Below are positions 43,801 to 53,718 of a stretch of DNA of 64,000 bases, one piece after another. Source of the DNA: Xenopus tropicalis. Taxonomy: Eukaryota; Chordata; Amphibia; Anura; Pipidae. The translations under genes were made by a program, and so were the position numbers. The notes below the pieces were generated by a model. The model saw only the letters and a program-made list of their open reading frames with translations, made no database searches and had not been told where the DNA came from. Location of the stretch: the NCBI RefSeq assembly GCF_000004195.4, contig NC_030679.2, forward strand, positions 146,198,243-146,262,242. The letters run 5' to 3'. Positions within the stretch are counted from its first letter, which is position 1; each line of letters begins with the position of its first letter.

Positions 43801-43999
43801 CAGTGTGTGGGTGTCCTTTATCCCAGCCTATCTCAGTGCCCGGGGCATGTATACTGTGGCAATGGAGGTCTTTGCCATCTTGTCTTCCAGCTGGACTGTG
43901 ATGCTCTGTATTTTTGTGCCAAAATGTTTCATAATATTGTTCAGACCCAACATGAATTCTAGAGAACATCTCATGGGTAAAGTCAGAGGTCAAAAATAA
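37663..43999 (+). CDS. V2R gene D, complete six-exon gene
   Basis: A complete vomeronasal type-2 receptor. Exons: 37663-37889, 38806-39097, 39900-40721, 40804-41031, 42891-43014 and 43089-43999. Borders are canonical and phases consistent, with no stop or frameshift. The product is about 867 residues from the signal-peptide ATG (900 from ATG 37564). It is the tandem duplicate of gene C. Differences from C include four extra codons in exon 3 (ATLI region) and a shorter C-terminus (GKVRGQK). Intron 3 is 82 bp, the family's usual compact form. A LINE fragment lies in intron 2. Confidence 0.95.
38132..38423. repeat. AGTGATGAG-family MITE with six 21-bp units (gene D intron 1)
   Basis: It starts AGTGATGAGCGAATCTGTTC and ends TTTCGCCCATCCCTAC. 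The array GGCTATTATTTTGTCGCCCG + C spans about 38241-38360, alternating GCCTGC/GTGCA sub-units. Absent from intron 1 of gene C. Confidence 0.8.
38806..39097 (+). CDS. V2R gene D exon 2
   Basis: 292 bp, VAPQYYETMQALIFAVEEIN to MLGLNRYPQ before GTAAGA. Nearly identical to exon 2 of gene C. Confidence 0.96.
39150..39765 (+). mobile_element. CR1/Jockey-type LINE 3' fragment (gene D intron 2)
   Basis: Reads QDAAALQRDLTKLENWEVKW, then further pieces matching the same LINE as at 18114 (GGAAAAGAGGCGCTTGCGAG, GGGGACATGATTACTCTGTA). Multiple frame breaks. It is missing from intron 2 of gene C, so it inserted after the C/D duplication or was lost from C. Confidence 0.75.
39900..40721 (+). CDS. V2R gene D exon 3 (flytrap domain)
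   Basis: 822 bp, 274 codons, ISYFATSPILNNRYLFPSF to SSFQPWH; the last codon is CAC before GTAAGC, as in gene C. It contains FGWSWVGLLAPDNDYGQF and LLRQNVTGIIWVAGESWAT. Confidence 0.96.
40804..41031 (+). CDS. V2R gene D exon 4
   Basis: 228 bp, LLRYIKNVTFQTTYDSQ to IIWPNNNTQ. Differs from gene C exon 4 by very few bases (for example GACATTACT against GACAGTACT). Confidence 0.96.
41345..41600. repeat. AGTGATGAG-family MITE, partial, with 21-bp array (gene D intron 4)
   Basis: TGAAATGTTTCGCCAGGCAT + GGATTC start, then CATCAAAAGAATAGTCGCGG-type units at 41440-41600. The far terminus is missing. Confidence 0.7.
41620..42480. other. Gene D intron 4, unrecognised part
   Basis: No exon found. The segment 42130-42420 (GGGGCCGATTCATTAAAAAC ... 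GGAGCGTTAGAATGCACGCT) looks like part of another dispersed repeat that I cannot name. Confidence 0.4.
42482..42801. repeat. MITE, AGTGATGAG family (gene D intron 4)
   Basis: It starts AGTGATGAGCGAATCTGTCC and ends TATCCATGCCTATTGAAAAA + ...CTCATCACT. Confidence 0.75.
42891..43014 (+). CDS. V2R gene D exon 5 (cysteine-rich linker)
   Basis: 124 bp, same protein as gene C exon 5 (APLSNCSPSC ... GRISNQT). Confidence 0.96.
43089..43999 (+). CDS. V2R gene D exon 6 (seven-helix domain)
   Basis: 911 bp, AAECHSCSWNKWPNLQRDK to GKVRGQK before TAA. Full seven-helix domain. It carries AFMARRLPDSF where A, B and C have AFLARRLPDSF. Confidence 0.96.
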
Positions 44000-44227
44000 A
44001 CAAAAAAGCAAAGTGGCACCATATATAACAGTTGTACATACAGCATAAAACAAAACAGTTGCCATAGTTATATGCTAGAACAGTTTACTTATATTAACAT
44101 CTTATAATGTCTGCAATAGACAATTACTAGCTGTATGTATATATTAAATAATTTGTATGAAACATAATAAAATAAATAAAAGTTATTACATTTTTAAATT
44201 ATATGTAAATGTTATTTTTAGAAGGAA

Positions 44228-44233
44228 AATAAA
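44228..44233 (+). promoter_or_regulatory. Candidate poly(A) signal of gene D
   Basis: AATAAA about 230 bp after the stop, matching 34699-34704; others at 44165-44170. Confidence 0.4.
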
Positions 44234-44501
44234 ACTCTTGGTATAATGGCAAAAACACTGACCAGTTATGGGTTTTCAAATTGTATTCCATATTGTCCTT
44301 CATCTTGGCTGCTTATCCCTGGATATTTCCATATGTGTTCCTTGAAGAAGTAATAAAGTGCACCCCAGCACCTCTTTTCAATCTCTGCTGAAATACTGGT
44401 TCCTACAGATCAACTGGTTTCATGTCTTCTTCCTGAAGACATGCTCCCTCACTAGCTCCTGCTACTTATACAAAGATCTTAATGATAATATTGTTCTCTA
44501 G

Positions 44502-44580
44502 ATACAGCGGAATGTCATTCATGTTCCTGGGACACGTGGCCAAATCTGCAACGAGACAAATATTGGTTCCTAGAAAAAAG
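44502..44580 (+). pseudogene. V2R exon 6 remnant 1
   Basis: After TTGTTCTCTAG it reads TACAGCGGAATGTCATTCAT + GTTCCTGGGACACGTGGCC like the start of exon 6 in C/D. After about 65 bp it jumps into the 3' flank (TTCCTAGAAAAAAGTAATAA). The rest of exon 6 is deleted. Confidence 0.85.
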
Positions 44581-44759
44581 TAATAAACTGCACCCAAGCA
44601 CCTGTTTTCTGTCTATGCCAAAAGACCGGCTCCTACTGCTCCACTGGTGTCACTGAATTTTATGACTACAGAGGATGATCTGGAAAGCTTAGGTAGAGCC
44701 AGGGGTGTGCATCAACAAATAAATCAAAAGGGCCAAGATGAGCCTCAAGAACAGAAAAT

Positions 44760-45075
44760 CTCTGCTGAAATACTGGCTCCTACAGATCAGCTGGTTTCAT
44801 GTCTTCTTCCTGAAGACATGCTCTCTCACTATCTCCTGCTACTCATACGAAGATCTTAATGATAATATTGTTCTCTAGATACAGTGGAATGTCATTCATG
44901 TTCCTGGGACACGTGGCAAAATCTACAAAGAGACAAATATTTGTTCCTAGAAAGAAATAATAAACTGCACCCAAGCACCTGTTTTCTATCTCTGCTGAAA
45001 GACCGGCTCCTACTGCTCCACTGGTGTCATGTCTTCTTTCTGACTGAATTTTCTGACTACAGAGGATGACCTGGA
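44760..45075 (+). pseudogene. V2R exon 6 remnant 2
   Basis: Tandem repeat of the preceding region. The exon-start remnant is 44879-44945 (ACAGTGGAATGTCATTCATG), again fused to TTCCTAGAAAG and AATAAACTGCACCCAAGCAC. The period between remnants is 377 bp. Confidence 0.85.
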
Positions 45076-45305
45076 AAGAAAAGTAAAAATATTTCTTTCC
45101 AGTCACGGGTAACACAGGCAAGCCTAGTACTAGCACATTCTTGGGGGCGATAAACTCAAACCTGGTAGAACAAGAAACCTTGGTATCTCCAAGAAATGTA
45201 ATTTAATATGGTCTGAAACGCTTTGTAGAGTTTTACACAAGGAATTCTGGGAACTAGTACCAAAGAGCTCCAAGAAAATCACATTTACAGGGGTTTATCC
45301 CATAG

Positions 45306-45745
45306 GCCAGGGGTGCCCAAAAGGTAGATCGCAGTCTACCAGTAGATCACTTTAAAGTTTCTGGAGGAGGTGGAAAGCAATGGGATGACTACCCACCACT
45401 TCTTTTTTCCTCCCAGCTTACTGGCCCACCAGGCTGCTTTATATATTTGTTCCTACTTTATATATGTTTCCGTTTGCAGACTACAAAGTGGGCCATGAAG
45501 AAGGGAAACTACTACAATCCTTTCACATTAAACTTGAAGTTGGCACTTGAATAATGTTATGTGGGCATTAAATGTGAATTTGCCATGGCATTTATATATT
45601 GCTATGGGTATTTGTTAAACATTGATTGATACTTTTTCTTGCTTATTGCGCCAAATGATAGACTGATAGACTGTGGTAGATCTCATGATGGAGGCCTGGT
45701 GACAATAGTAGATCACAGGGTGACAAAGTCTGGGATCCCTTGCTA
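45306..45745. repeat. hAT-like MITE (GGGGTGCCCAAAAGG end)
   Basis: CAGGGGTGCCCAAAAGGTAG at the left and GGTGACAAAGTCTGGGATCC at the right, with GTAGATC motifs near both ends (TAGATCGCAGTCTACCAGTA, AGTAGATCACAGGG). No transposase. Confidence 0.55.
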
Positions 45746-46008
45746 TAGGCAAAAGCTCACCCACTGGGTTCCTAAAGCAGAAGACAGAATAATAGCTGAT
45801 CAGATTCCCAACTATGCTCTTCTTGGGGCTCAACAGTGTAGGTCAGCGTTTTCCGATCAGCTTAGGTAGAGCCAGGGGTATGGATCAACAAATAAATCAA
45901 AAGGGCCAAGATGAGCCTCAAGAACAGAAAATCTGGTCTGTAGTAAATCTGATCAGCTATTATCCTGGCTTCAGCTTTAAAACCCAGTGGGTGAGCTTTA
46001 GCCTACAG

Positions 46009-46315
46009 CAGTGTTCCCCAACCAGTGGCTCGTGAGCAACATGTTGCTCCCCAACCCTTTGGATGTTGCTCCCAGTGGCCTCAGAGCAAGTGCTCATTTT
46101 TGAATTTCTGGTAAGGAGGCAAGTTTTGGTTGCATAAAAACCAAGTATAATGCCAAACACAGCCTTCTGTTGGCTGCCAGTCCACGTAGGGGCTATTAAG
46201 TAGCCAATTATAGCTCTTATTGGCACCCCCAGGAACATTTTTCATGCTTGTGTTGCTCCCCAACACTTTTTTCATTTGAAGGTTGCTCACATGTATAAAA
46301 GGTTGGGGATCCCTG
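46009..46315. repeat. hAT-type MITE with 8-bp target duplication
   Basis: Ends CAGTGTTCCCCAACC and GGTTGGGGATCCCTG, flanked on both sides by GCCTACAG. 307 bp. Confidence 0.85.
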
Positions 46316-46636
46316 GCCTACAGCATAAACCCATGTAAATGGGATTTTCTTGGAGCTTTTTTGGTCTAGTTTCGAAAATTTCTTGTGTTTATTTGAATAC
46401 GTATGAGGCGGTCTCCTCAACCCCTTTGATTTATTTGTAGAGACAGTTTTAAAAACCATAAGTCTAATAATATTTCAAATGAATGAGGTATGGGCGAAAT
46501 CACTTTAGCCCTAAAACATACAGTTTATTAGCCAAAGGGGTATTGAAGGTAAAACCCAGTCCCTGAATAAAATGTATATTGAAGCAGTAGAATTATTAAT
46601 GAACCAGATTAAAGGGAGTTTTAGACTGACCATAGC

Positions 46637-47124
46637 AATGAGCAAATCTGTCCCGTTTGGTTTCGCCATAAAATTCGCAAAACGGAAAAAAAAATTGCGA
46701 AACGCATTTGTCACACAATTTTTTTGTCACCCACGTTTATTTTTTTTGTTGCCCGCATCTATTTTTGTCATTGCAGCTATTTTTTTGTCGCCCGTGGTTT
46801 TTGTGATACGACCGCGCCCAATTTGATGCCCAACAAAAAAGAATTTGTGAAACGCATTTGTCGCACTATTTTTTGCTGCGTCTTTTTTGTTGCCCGCGTC
46901 TATTTTTTTGTTGCCCGCATCTATTTTTTTCACTGCAGCTATTTTTTTGTCACCTGTGCTTTTTTGACGTGACCACGCCCAATTTGACGCACAACAAAAA
47001 AAAATTCTGCGTGACAAATTTTTCAGCGGGGAATTTTCATGGAGGTTTTGCAAAACAATTCGCTAATGGGAAAATGCGGAAATTCGCTGCAAATCCATGC
47101 CTGGCAAAAAAATTCGCTCATCAA
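46637..47124. repeat. MITE, AGTGATGAG family
   Basis: It starts GCAATGAGCAAATCTGTCCC and ends ATGCCTGGCAAAAAAATTCG + CTCATCA. It has two sub-arrays of TATTTTTTTGTTGCCCGC-type units. Confidence 0.7.
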
Positions 47125-47305
47125 TACTGACCAGACCTGGAATGACTTTGACATAGTTGGCCAACTTGAAATATATTGCAATATATGGACTAAAAATCCC
47201 TGTTTTTGAAAATGGGAGGGCATTTACTAGTAAACGACATCCAGGATGTGGCATCCTTGCAGCAGGATTTTGATAAACTGGCAATGTGGGCAGCTAAGTG
47301 ACTAA

Positions 47306-47669
47306 AGGTGGCCATACACCTTCAGATCCGCTCGCTTGGCGATGTCGTCAAACGAGCGGATCTTCTCCCGATATCCCCTATCTACGGGTGGATGATATCG
47401 GGAGAATCCAGGCTAATTCGATCGTATGACCCCAGTATTTATTATAACGACGGGTATAGGCAAAGTCGGTTCGGGGACCACATCAACGAGCTGATGCGGT
47501 CCCCGATCCAACTAGATTTTTTAACCTGCCTGATTGAGATCTGTCCGATTTCAGGCCAGATATAGGTCGGGCAGGCCCATCGGTAGTGCCCATACACGGG
47601 CTGGTTAGCTGCCAAATCAGTCTAAGGGACCTATATCGGCAGCTAGAATCGGCCCGTGTATGGCCACCT
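47306..47669. repeat. Harbinger-like MITE 1
   Basis: Ends AGGTGGCCATACAC and GTGTATGGCCACCT, flanked by TAA on both sides. 364 bp. Interior GATCCGCTCGCTTGGCGATG and CGGTCCCCGATC. Confidence 0.8.
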
Positions 47670-47914
47670 TAAGTTTATACAGCTGGGATTTAAAAATATG
47701 TCATTTACACCCTTCATGGAACTGCACTGAAACCCATTCATTTTCAATGGGTTTCATGGGTTTCTTGTAACTAATAAACATGACTATAGCCAGCAATGCC
47801 TTTCAGATGCTTCATGGGCAAACAAGGTTTTGGGTTTCTAAAAAAGAATTTAAGAATTCAAATGGGTATTGATTCATGGGAGGAGAGGGGCATTCTTCCG
47901 CTTTACAGAGAACT

Positions 47915-48880
47915 AGGAAGGTCCCATCTAGAATATGCAGTACAATTTTGGTCTCCAGTACTCAAATGGGTAAAGGGCATTTAAAAAGTCTAATGTGGGT
48001 TGGCGTTGTTTACTCTGGAGAAGGGGTACTTTGAGGAATACGATAACTATGTATAACTATATAAGGGGACCATACAATAAACTATCTGATACTATATTTA
48101 CCAGCAGATCCTTTCAACTGAAACAAAGGTATCCATTCTAATTAAAAGAAAGAAGGTTTCATCTTAATATTCCTAAAGGTATTTTCACAGTTAGAGTTAA
48201 GGTTCCCCATACACTATAAGATCCGCTTGCTTGGCGATGTCGCCAAGCGAGCGGATCTTCAACCGATATCCCCACCTACGGGTGGGCGATATCGTGTAGC
48301 AAGAAACTTAAAAAAAAATAATCCGATCGTTTGGCCCTGGGGCCAAACGATCGGATTACATTTGTGGTTATGGGGCAGTCGGTTCGGGGACCACATCCCC
48401 GACCCGACCGGATTTTCTAACCTGGCCGATCGAGATCTGGCCAATTTCAGGCCAGATATCGATCGGCCAGGCTGCTCTGTTCTGCCCATACACGGGCTGA
48501 TTAGCTGCCGAATCGGTCCAAGGGACCCATATCGGCAGCTATAGTCGGCCCGTGTATGGGGGCCTTTAGAGTAAAGTTATGGGATTCTCTCCCTAAATCT
48601 GTTGTAGTGGCAGGTACATTAGATAGCTTTGAAAAGAGGTTAGATGCCTTTTAAGAAAGTGAGGAAATACAGTCAGAACTACTGAAAATAGCTCTCAATA
48701 CAAAGTTAATTTAGGGATGGGTCCAATTGCCATCTTTGAGGCAGGAAGGATTTTTTTCTCCATAAGGCAAATTGGTGAGGCTGCAAGTTTTTTGTTTGTT
48801 TTTGCCTTCTTCCTAGCAGCTAGTTAGGTTTCACTTACAAAGTTGAACTTGATGGACAAGTGACTTTTTTTAACCTGTTT
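47915..48880 (+). mobile_element. CR1/Jockey-type LINE 3' fragment split by a MITE
   Basis: 47915-48196 matches the LINE at 18114 (CATCTAGAATATGCAGTACA, ACTATGTATAACTATATAAG), and its tail resumes at 48569-48880. The tail has one copy of the 41-bp unit that is expanded at 18523-19342. Confidence 0.75.
48200..48565. repeat. Harbinger-like MITE 2 inside a LINE fragment
   Basis: Ends AGGTTCCCCATACAC and GTGTATGGGGGCCT flanked by TTA on both sides. 366 bp. Confidence 0.8.
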
Positions 48881-49921
48881 TACTATAAAAAAAAAACCAG
48901 AACCAACTTTAACCCACAAAATGTTGCCATTCTAGAACCTGCACCTAACCCATATATTCTAGTGAATAAGTAGAGGTATTTAGCAGAGCAAGGGCAGTGG
49001 CTTGCTATGGCAAGACTCTCCGAGCAATGTGATTCTGTGCCATTGTCCACCCAGCAGCTCATGTGTTAGTAAGAGTCGGGAGTCTTGGTGCCAAAACCTT
49101 GGAGCAGTTTTAGAAGGTACTGTATGTACCACAGAAATAGTTTGAACCACATCCAAGCGGAACCTGCCATTTGTGCCTATATTTCAGCCCAAACCCACCA
49201 ACCCATGACTCTGTTTTAATATCTCTAACAAGCTTAAACTACGTACATCTACTTGAGGGTACTATAATCCTAGAGTACCTAGCACTAACTAGAAGTCTTA
49301 ATTCACTTTTCCTTTCCCCAACATCCATTGAAATGTCCTGCCTACCTGAAAAACCCACCTCCCCTTCAGGAGGTCTCCTGCTCTCCAATACATCCATATT
49401 CCCTATTAACTGGAGTCCAAGAGGAAAAACAAGGTGTAACCAAAATGATTCGAATAAAAAGTGAATTCCATTCCCAAAAGAGGTCATTTGTTGATGGTAT
49501 TAAGGAATATTTGATTAATTTCAAAAGATTTCTTTCATTATTTAGCTCAACGAAATCTATTAAAAATAATGTTTGGTAAAATGCTTAAGATACGTATAGA
49601 TGTGGGACAAGGAGATGCTTGATGTTATAAGATTAGGAAAACCAAGACTTTATAATCTAACATTTCAAAAAGGGAACATGACATTTGGTGGTATATTAAC
49701 AAATAACTGTAACATGCCATTAATTGTCTATTTACTGGAATATACATGTTGCCATATTTAAAAAGTTAGACCTTAAAACAGAATCAAAAAGTATATCCTT
49801 CCTAATAAGAAAACAAATTTAGTTTAAATGTGCTAAAGCTTGTCCATGTGTGATGGGGTGATATAAAAAAATTAGTTGTTAATTGTATTAAGGTGAATAA
49901 AAAAGAAATAAGGAATAAATT
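48881..49921. other. Intergenic, nothing recognised
   Basis: AT-rich DNA between the LINE fragment and the first tRNA unit. No exon, tRNA or named repeat is visible. Confidence 0.5.
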
Positions 49922-50030
49922 TGACTCCTTTCTTTTGCTTTAACGGGCAGATACGTTCAGAGAACAGACATGGGTAAGAGAGCCAACGAAACGCTCTAGC
50001 CGCTCCCCACAAGCTTTAAAGGAAGAAGGC

Positions 50031-50104
50031 AGGCACTGCTGAGAGTCGAACTCAGGATCTCCTGTTTACAAGACAGGCGCTTTAACCAACTAAGCCACAG
50101 CGCC
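50031..50104 (-). tRNA. tRNA-Thr(TGT)
   Basis: All stems pair: GGCGCTG/CAGTGCC, D-arm GCTTAGTTGGTTAAAGC, anticodon arm CCTGT-CTTGTAA-ACAGG, T-arm CTGAG-TTCGACT-CTCAG. Anticodon TGT. Looks intact. Confidence 0.9.
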
Positions 50105-50448
50105 AACTGGTTGGGGCTGATCCTGTGGACAGAAAGAGAAATAAGCACACTGATGCCCCATTCCGCAACTTCTTTCTCCCTTGCCTGTAAATTCAGTGAG
50201 CTACAAGTGTGCACCTTTCTACAAGGGCAGCTAAAAGCTCCTCCGTTATTCCCTTCGTATCGCCAAAGGAGTCAGGCTTCTGCTTATTTGCATGTCGCTT
50301 TGAAATTTCCCAATGGCCATTTTAGTTTGACTCCTTTCTTTTGCCTACCGTACCGACATCATCTTTTGTAAGGCTGCTAGTGAGAGAAATTGCCCACAGG
50401 CGGGAAGCTCGTACTTCCAAGTTTGAGGTTGGGGGAAACGAAAGGGGC

Positions 50449-50522
50449 AGGCACTGCTGAGAGCTGAACTCAGGATCTCCTGTTTACTAGACAGGCGCTT
50501 TAACCAACTAAGCCACAGCGCC
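50449..50522 (-). tRNA. tRNA-Thr(AGT)
   Basis: Same fold with loop CTAGTAA (anticodon AGT). The T-loop reads TTCAGCT instead of TTCGACT, which changes conserved T-loop positions and may weaken it. Confidence 0.8.
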
Positions 50523-51180
50523 ACCTACTGCCTCTGTCAAGGGCATAAAAATGAAAAATGGGCATATGCAGAAGATTGCACCAAGATCGGGATTATTGGG
50601 CAAGTATTACTTGCTGTTAAACTCTCGAGATATCTGTTAGACAGGCGGATAATTAAGAAGAAGAAGGCCTTGATTGAAACATATTTGTCAGCTCTGCATT
50701 AAAACTCATGACAAATTCTTGATTCAGGTGTGAGCCTTGCTCCTTGGCAGGCGTGAGCAGCGCTCATTAGCAAAACCAAATCAACAACCTGAACACATCC
50801 TTTATTACCAAGGAATTTCCCCCCCAACGCACATGTTTTACCTCCAACCACCAATACCTTTCGTCCCCAGTCTGTAGCCTGAAGCTCAGTAAGCCTAGCT
50901 ACTTTGCAATCTTCCTGCTTTGACAGGAACATTATTCGGGCTAAGCATGAAAAGATGTGTCTAATTGACCCAAGACACAGTTCCACACTTTGATAGGAAG
51001 CGGCCGTTGCTTGGTTGGTAGGCATACACTTGCCAGGAGACTGACATCTGCATGTAAAACAGGCTGGGAGTTTTCAGAGGAACCATGCTTTAACGGGCAG
51101 ATAAGTTCAGAGAACAGACATGGGCAAGAGAGCCAAAGGCACGCTCTAGCCATTCCCCGCAAGCTTTAAAGGAAGAAGGC

Positions 51181-51254
51181 AGGCACTGCTGAGAGTCGAA
51201 CTCAGGATCTCCTGTTTACAAGACAGGCGCTTTAACCAACTAAGCCACAGCGCC
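51181..51254 (-). tRNA. tRNA-Thr(TGT)
   Basis: Identical tRNA body to 50031-50104. The sequence to its right (AATATTATGTTGCTGATTTG...) pairs with that right of 58295. Confidence 0.9.
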
Positions 51255-51683
51255 AAATATTATGTTGCTGATTTGTAATTTTAGATTTACAAAATCTATT
51301 ATTTAATTTTGAACACTTTGCCACTAAATTATCATTGCAGAACCCACTATAGAGAATTCGGGCACCAAATTTCTTCATACAAATCTGGAGTTTTGGAAAC
51401 AAAGTTTTTTCAGTATGCATTTGCTTACAGTGCTGCTCCAGCTCCATATGGATATAATTACGGAAACAGTTGAACCTTTTTATTGTAACACATTTACCAT
51501 AAATCAATTTATTTCAAGAAATCGTCTGATTAATGTCATTTCTTGGATTTTACCTATCCTTTATTATAAATCCTCTGATAATCTGCCATTAGCTTCATAA
51601 ATATCCTGACTGTAAAAGACAGGGATATCATTAAGGGTTAAGGGATTTTTTTATGTTAATTAATTTGCATCAAGTGAAAAAGC

Positions 51684-51755
51684 TGCCGTGACCCGGATTC
51701 AAACCGGGGTTGCTGCGGCCGCAACACAGAGTACTAACCACTATACAATCACGGC
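51684..51755 (-). tRNA. tRNA-His-like with GCG anticodon, probably pseudogene
   Basis: A tRNA-His body whose anticodon loop reads TTGCGGC instead of TTGTGGC, giving GCG. The anticodon stem is weakened (CTGTG/CGCAG) and the T-loop and D-arm show C-to-T changes at CpG sites relative to 54602-54673. Flanks are duplicated with that copy. Confidence 0.75.
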
Positions 51756-51929
51756 AAATCACTCACTATGGGCTGGTTTGAGCCCATGCCTGTGTGCTTG
51801 TCATTCTTATTTGAACCCAATTGCAGTTTCCACTTATATTCTATTTACTTCATGGAACAGTTATTGTACTGTAACAGGAAGATATAGGACCTAGTAGGGC
51901 TTAAAGCCATAGGGACGTATTAACCCCAT

Positions 51930-52050
51930 GGGATTCATTTTGATTGGCTATGTTATAGGCCCTACCACTTTGTCTGGGAGGGGCAATACCGCCTATTTAT
52001 AGTGACATATCGGGACTATAAGAAATTAAGTTTATGACATGAAGGTAAGA
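51930..52050. repeat. Segment duplicated at 59268-59390
   Basis: GATTCATTTTGATTGGCTAT through TATCGGGACTATAAGAAAT matches the later copy closely. Confidence 0.8.
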
Positions 52051-52191
52051 AAGACTCTTATTTTGTGACATCTATATTAGAACATCATGTTGACCAAAGT
52101 GATGGCAACTTGTGTATTAGGTATTAACAGAGGGTAAGATTCCTTACTCGAAGATGAAACTCTATTAGTTCCTTGGAAAAAAGACACAACC

Positions 52192-52273
52192 CCACGCAGG
52201 TGGGATTTGAACCCACGCATGCAGAGCACAATGGATTAGCAGTCCCTCGCCTTAACCACACGGCCGCCTCGTC
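52192..52273 (-). tRNA. tRNA-Ser(GCT)-like, degraded
   Basis: Serine-type long tRNA: GACGAGGCGGCCGTGTGG, loop CTGCTAA (anticodon GCT), variable arm TTGTGCTCTGCATGCG, T-arm GTGGG-TTCAAAT-CCCAC. The 3' acceptor strand (CTGCGTGG) does not pair with GACGAGG, so it is likely a pseudogene. Confidence 0.75.
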
Positions 52274-53028
52274 TTGTACAGCTTTAACGTAGTGCCCCAT
52301 ACCAAAAAATTTAAATGTCTGCAAAATATCTGCTGGTTTGGGACAGTGACAGAATGGACTGGGAAATGTTTTTCTCCTACTATAGAATGCAAAGCGCTTG
52401 AGGAACATTACTCAGACCTGAAACTCCCATTATCGAATGCACCAACTCATTGGCTAATAACCCTGCTGACATGGGTGGGATCCACATATCCCAGCACCTG
52501 TTCATGGGTCCAAACTACTGAGGCTCCTTTCATGCTAAAGTTCTTTGAAGCCCCTTAGCTCCAAAAGTCTGTCATTCTAACAGGTCGGCATGAGTTGTAA
52601 AGCTCCCTGGCCAGTTTTCATTCTGTGACTCCAATAAGGCGTGTGAGTTTGTGTCTGGCTGCTGTCTGTTTGTTCAGTCTTAGGGATATTTGCTGGGTAA
52701 CCCTGACTGTGTTTGCTATAGACTGTTTGCCCAGCAATATATGTAGAGCAAGAAATCCAGGCTCCTTGTCTTCACCATAATTATATCTAATATGTACAGA
52801 ATATACCTTAATGTCTAAACCTAAAGTCCATGTTTGCTATGGACTGCTTCAATTATTATTTACTAATGAGCTTCTGAGGAACCTACTCTCCTGCTGCAGC
52901 CATACTGTTTGGTTTGTACATATAGCAGACTTTTTGTGCAACTAACAATATAAAAGCTGAGGGACTCTACCCCATGAAGAGCACAATTGCCCAAGTGGGG
53001 AGCCTTATATATGATATTTTAAAAGAGT

Positions 53029-53111
53029 TACCAGGAGTGGGGTTCGAACCCACGCGGAAAAACATCCATTGGATCTTAAGTCCAACGCCTTAACCACTCG
53101 GCCATCCTGGT
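53029..53111 (-). tRNA. tRNA-Leu(TAA)
   Basis: ACCAGGAT/TCCTGGT acceptor, loop CTTAAGA in stem TTGGA/TCCAA (anticodon TAA), variable arm TGGATGTTTTTCCG, T-arm GTGGG-TTCGAAC-CCCAC. 83 nt, all stems pair. Looks intact. Confidence 0.92.
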
Positions 53112-53530
53112 TACCACAGGCATCAGCACAACTTCCTGTTCTTGTGTGGCATTGGTTTTGTACTAATATATTGTAATAATAACGTTTTTTGTAATTTGTA
53201 TTAGTTTTACATGGGTGTGCTTGTTTTTATGTTTTGTAAAGTTTTCTATGTTTTGAACAGGCTTCAATCATGAGAGTACTAATATGCTGGGCTGGGTGTA
53301 CCTTCATGTGCATTTCAAATTGAAGCCTTTCAATTTGTGATTGCTCTTACATCTTTGCCTATGATTAAGTGTCTGTGTGCATGAAATGCATAAGGCGGTA
53401 CTCCAATAAAGTCACTTTCTAATCAAGAATTCTGCCTGAAGATTTGCTCAGTGAGTGTCAGCTCTTCAAACAAATGGTTAAATTTGCTCCCCTAACTGAA
53501 GGCTCAGGGGGTGAGTTGTTTCATTTTATA
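53112..53530. other. Spacer in the tRNA cluster
   Basis: No tRNA or gene recognised. Confidence 0.4.
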
Positions 53531-53534
53531 CATA

Positions 53535-53604
53535 TTTTATCAACTTCCTCAGTTGGTAGATCATCAGGCCTTCAATCTTAGGGGCCAGGGGTTCAGACAC
53601 TGGA
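53535..53604 (+). tRNA. Degenerate tRNA-like segment (Lys-derived?)
   Basis: CTCAGTTGGTAGATCATCAG resembles the D-arm to anticodon-stem part of tRNA-Lys, and GGGGTTCAGACAC a broken T-arm. The loop reads CCTTCAA. Not foldable as a normal tRNA. Confidence 0.45.
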
Positions 53605-53614
53605 TGTTTTAGAC

Positions 53615-53710
53615 CAGGGGCGGCCAATACATCGATCGCGGTCCACCAGTCGATCCCCCGTGGATTTCCGCATTCCGCATCGGCAACCGCAAAAAGTGTG
53701 GCCACCCCTG
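53615..53710. repeat. 96-bp hAT-type MITE with 8-bp target duplication
   Basis: Ends CAGGGGCGGCCAATAC and GTGTGGCCACCCCTG, flanked by TTTTAGAC on both sides. Confidence 0.85.
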
Positions 53711-53718
53711 TTTTAGAC

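Larger units (their letters stand above)
37065..44371 (+). repeat. Segmental duplicate unit carrying gene D
   Basis: Partner of 25465-34850. Exons and proximal flanks are very similar; introns differ by separate repeat insertions. Confidence 0.85.
49922..51254 (-). repeat. tRNA-Thr repeat unit 1
   Basis: About 1.15 kb per full unit: an AGT slot, about 650 bp of unique spacer, a TGT slot, about 340 bp of second spacer. This block begins with a TGT slot, then a complete AGT to TGT unit. It ends abruptly at 51254. Confidence 0.85.

Noticed and set aside
49171..49579. Frames of 83-97 codons
   Set aside because: No domain, no splice context and AT-rich surroundings.
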